A DNA stretch of 64,000 nucleotides, from positions 4,526,001 to 4,590,000 of the forward strand of contig JAJUBI010000001.1 in NCBI GenBank assembly GCA_022419385.1. The letters are read 5' to 3'. Source of the stretch: Paraconiothyrium sp. Pb-2020 (taxonomy: Eukaryota > Ascomycota > Dothideomycetes > Pleosporales > Didymosphaeriaceae). The first letter of the stretch is position 1; every line of letters begins with the position of its first letter. Positions 61,001 to 64,000 of the stretch are shown in pieces. Under the pieces are notes generated by a model. That model was not told the origin of the DNA and ran no database searches. It worked only from the letters and a program-made list of their open reading frames with translations. A program made the translations under genes and the position numbers.

Positions 61001-62800
61001 TAGGGATTATTCTCTTCTATTAGTTTTATTAGTTTATCTAAGTGTTCTTCCCTAATTAGGATCTAGTACTTTATTATAACTTAAGGCGTATAAGCTTTAT
61101 CTACCTACTTAATTTTATTAGTAATTTAGGCCTATTCTTATTTATTTAGTATTTCCCTTACTAGAACTATATTTTATTCTACCTATTTATTAAAGCTTAT
61201 AAATTTTATATTTTAGGGGAACTAGATCTTCTAGTTTTTGTAAACCTTATAAATAGTTTTTCTATATAAATTCTTATAATAGAAGTATAAGCCCTTAATT
61301 ATTTATTATATATCTTTAGTCTTAGCTAGTCTAGCTACCTTATACATTAGTCCTATAGACTAGAAGTATTTAATTCCTCCTATATAGATACTTTTGCTAA
61401 GAAATATAGGTACCTCCTATACTAGTAATAAGGAGAAGGGCTTATCTCCCCTTAGAGTTAACTAGAATAGAGTATCTACTAATTTATCTAAGTTACTATC
61501 TTCTTTATTATTATTAGATTCGCTTTCTAAATCTTTAGTATTATAGAATCCTAGGACCTAGGCGTTTTACTTCTTAAGCTATAGAATTATTTATTCTTCT
61601 TAAGTTATTACTAGACTTTCTTCTATAGGCTAGTACCCTGTGTCCTTTTTTATCTTTATATGTAATATATACGTGTCCTAAGAACACTTAGCCTAATAGG
61701 TAGTTTTATATTTTTTACTACTAGCTAGTTTCTCTTTAATTTTTTTTAAGATTTCTAGTTTCTTTAGTTTCTTCTTAGTACCTTTTATAGACTTTTCCTA
61801 GCTTTTATTTAGGCAGTTCCTAGTAATATAGCCCTTTTTGCTATAGCTAAAGTAAGTGCCTTCCTTATATTACTTTTTCTTTATTATATTCTAACTTAAT
61901 CCCTTTTCTTTGTTAGCATCTAAGACTATTAGATCCCCTTTATTATAGGTTTTATAGTTTTAGCTATTTATGCTGTATCTGCTTCCTTCTTTATTATCTT
62001 ATTTTTATAGAAATAACTTATTATCTACTTAGATAGCTTATTTAATTATTATAGGTAGAGTTATTAGTTTCTCTATTCTAATTATCTTATACCTAATATC
62101 TAACTTAAGTCCTTTATAGAACTTCTATATTAGAGCTTATTCTCTATAGTCTAAGACTTTATTAGCTAGCTGTTTAAACACTAATATATAGGCTACTACT
62201 GTCTTAGTCTATTAGAGCTTTAAGAGTTTTTATTTAGCTATATATTCTGTATTAATATTACTAAAGGTTAGTTAGAGTTTTTACTTAAAGTAGGCATAAC
62301 TTACAAAGATAAGGTTAGTTTCTATTTTTTAGTTATCTATTTAGTTTATTCTCTAGTCTATAAGGTAACTGTTAAACTAGTCTATTACTTTACCTATAAA
62401 GTAGGTTACTATATAAGCTACTTTCTAATCTTCTTCTCTAAGGTATTCTTAATTTAAATCTAAATAAAGGAATATAGAGGCTAGGAACCCTCTAAGCTTA
62501 GTTCTTATTCTATTAAACTTTTCTAAATTAGCTAGTTTTAAGGGTCTGCTCCTTATTCTAAGTTCTATTTACTAGATTTATTCTTTTATTATTTTGTTAG
62601 CCCCTTCCCCCTTCTTTTCTAATATAACTTTTACTTATTCTACTAACTTATTATAGGCATTTTTTTGCCTTTAGTTTTCTTTATTTAGGTAGTTAAGTTG
62701 TTTCTTTATCTAGACTAGGTCTGTTAGATCTAATAACGTTAGTTAGTTTACTGTAGAAGCTATTATTTAGTAAGGGTAACTTAGGTATATACCTATAGAG
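61000..62800 (-). pseudogene. gag: C4 gag remnant
   Basis: This is collinear with C1 gag. The zinc knuckle at about 61825-61870 has lost most Cys codons. The capsid-like portion lies toward 62800. Stop codons are dense. The gag/pol boundary is approximate. Confidence 0.78.
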
Positions 62801-62824
62801 ACTCTTAAAATATAATTATTAAAG

Positions 62825-63306
62825 TGTAATAGGGCCTTTTTAACACTGTAGTAAGCTGCGGCCTAGTTAGGGTTCTGTTAGGAGATAAGTAGTGTATAGG
62901 ATTATATAAGTTATATATGTATAAATATTAATTAATTACTATAATAAGAATATATTACTAAAGACTTAAGGGTAATCTTCTATAAGAAAACTAGATATAG
63001 TAAACTGTATTATAGATTAATAATAAGAGATTACTAGTAGTAATCTGTTATCTCTATATACTGCTATTTGGCCTAGGCTCTGTAGGCTCTGTCTGTAGAT
63101 CTATATAGATTTATAGATTCTGGCTCTGTAGCTCTGTATTCTTAGTATTTACAGATTTATAGATCTAGTTACGTAACCTTAATTATATGTCTATATTGTG
63201 CTCAGCATCTAATCTATAATTATAATACTTATTCTTATAATCTGACTAGTCGCTACTATTATTACATTAGTTTCTGTAATTCTGTTGCGGCGTAGCAGCT
63301 GTAACA
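62825..63306 (-). repeat. C4 5' LTR
   Basis: This 482-bp LTR starts TGTAATAGGGCC and ends GCAGCTGTAACA, followed by TSD agtag. It has the same length as the 3' LTR and differs from it by transitions. Confidence 0.94.
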
Positions 63307-63405
63307 AGTAGCTAGTTTATAAAATAGTTCTAAAGAGGGCAAAGTAGCCTCTTAAGATATTACTTATACCTTTTCTAATAGTAGCAATCTTTATAGTTTA
63401 CTATA
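63307..63405 (+). pseudogene. C3 antisense ORF, last part
   Basis: This is the end of the C3 antisense frame after the C4 insertion. It begins in the repeated agtag and ends at TAA 63403-63405, equivalent to C1 22757-22759. Confidence 0.58.
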
Positions 63406-63414
63406 AGGTAATCT

Positions 63415-64000
63415 AACTCTTAGTTTAATATTTCTAGACTTTCTTTAAGAGATTAGTTTAGTTAATATTTCTCTAACTTTTAGTAGTTAAGGTTACTTTC
63501 TAGTTTTTAGTATTATTTTATAGGTTTCCTTCTTATTGCGTTCTAGCTATTTAACTTTATAGTAATTCTAACTATTTACTAGTTAGTATTTATTAATACT
63601 TACTACTTCTATTCTTCTTACTATTCTCTATATATATCTACTTTATAAACTATAGGTTCTATATTCTATAGTGCCTTCTCTAAGAGGGCTATATAGAATA
63701 CTAGGTATATCTTTATACTATTTAGAAGTTATAATTTAAATAAAACTAGGTAATTTGCTCTAGAACCTTATATAGTTAATTTTTAGGTAGTTAGTTTATT
63801 TAATAGTTATTTACTAGTAATATTTTTTTATAGTAGCTAGACTTTCTCTCTTTTCTTTAGTATAGGCGCCAACTTATACTTAAAATTATAGTATTTCTCT
63901 ATTTTTCCTTATAGAAATATAGCATCTTACTAGAGTTAACTATAATTTATATAATTTTCTTAGCTATTACTCTATCTATACTCTAAGACCTTATAGTTCT
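63415..64000 (-). pseudogene. pol: C3 pol, C-terminal fragment
   Basis: This carries the chromodomain and the end of the integrase, read right to left and truncated by the window end. It is the counterpart of C1 22770-23360. Frame shifts from single-base deletions add to the Gln-to-stop changes. Confidence 0.75.

Larger units (their letters stand above)
56168..63306 (-). mobile_element. Family C element C4, full length, inside C3
   Basis: This complete 7139-bp element is read right to left, with two 482-bp LTRs and a perfect target duplication agtag (56163-56167, 63307-63311). It is inserted into the antisense frame of another copy of its own family. It is more mutated than C1 but fully collinear with it. 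Confidence 0.95.
63307..64000 (-). mobile_element. Family C element C3, right part (runs off window)
   Basis: This continues C3 and contains the 3' end of pol: the chromodomain (about 63480-63560) and the integrase C-terminal domain up to the window end. It is collinear with C1 22650-23360. It has several 1-bp deletions relative to C1 and C4 and is heavily stopped. Confidence 0.87.

Noticed and set aside
1..64000. Mitochondrial DNA as the source of the AT richness
   Set aside because: No mitochondrial genes, rRNAs or tRNAs are seen. Every segment is nuclear-type LTR retrotransposon sequence with RIP-like transitions.

Overview
The window is a block of nested, degraded LTR retrotransposons. 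I found no ordinary host gene. Base composition is very AT-rich and dominated by TpA. Reading frames are broken mostly by TAA/TAG where related copies or family motifs require CAA/CAG, and catalytic Asp/Gly codons change by C-to-T or G-to-A. This is the signature of repeat-induced point mutation (RIP) in a filamentous ascomycete (Pezizomycotina). The setting fits an AT isochore, subtelomere or regional centromere. Species cannot be named from the sequence.

Four Ty3/gypsy families with chromodomain-type pol genes are present. Family A has LTRs of about 495 bp, B 163 bp, C about 464-482 bp and D about 380-445 bp. Layout: A1 (+, 5' end outside the window, 1-4326) sits in A0 (-), which runs 4327-8953 and 29915-31276. 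A0 is split by B1 (+, 8954-29914, target duplication ctatt). B1 carries A2 (-, 12960-20143, duplication atagc) inside its integrase gene and C1 (-, 21629-28716, duplication agcac) in its 3' region. D1 (+) begins at 31277 and holds A3 (+, 37693-44972, duplication tctag) inside its 3' LTR, which ends at 45409. Next come a 5'-half C element (C2, 45410-49159) with a solo A LTR (A4, 45851-46345, duplication ccctt), the 3' half of a D element (D2, 49160-52338), a D gag fragment sharing its LTR (D3), a reversed D LTR (D4), and a reversed B gag fragment (B2). C3 (-) sits at the edge of B2 and is itself split by full-length C4 (-, 56168-63306, duplication agtag).

Each family has the order LTR, gag, protease, reverse transcriptase, RNase H, integrase, chromodomain, LTR. 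In addition, each family carries a degraded but coherent reading frame on the opposite strand between the end of pol and the 3' LTR, tail-to-tail with pol. In A, C and D this frame encodes a Cys-containing N-terminal half followed by a charged helical region. In B it is longer, over 440 codons with a Lys-rich C-terminus, and is split by C1. This is the most interesting recurring feature.

Other notable features are a hairpin-rich, little-mutated 778-bp insertion with an 8-bp direct repeat (49945-50722), near-identical inverted pol tracts in A1 and A0 that suggest gene conversion, and D-element junctions lacking matching target duplications that imply ectopic recombination. C1 is the least mutated element and the best reference for the C family.
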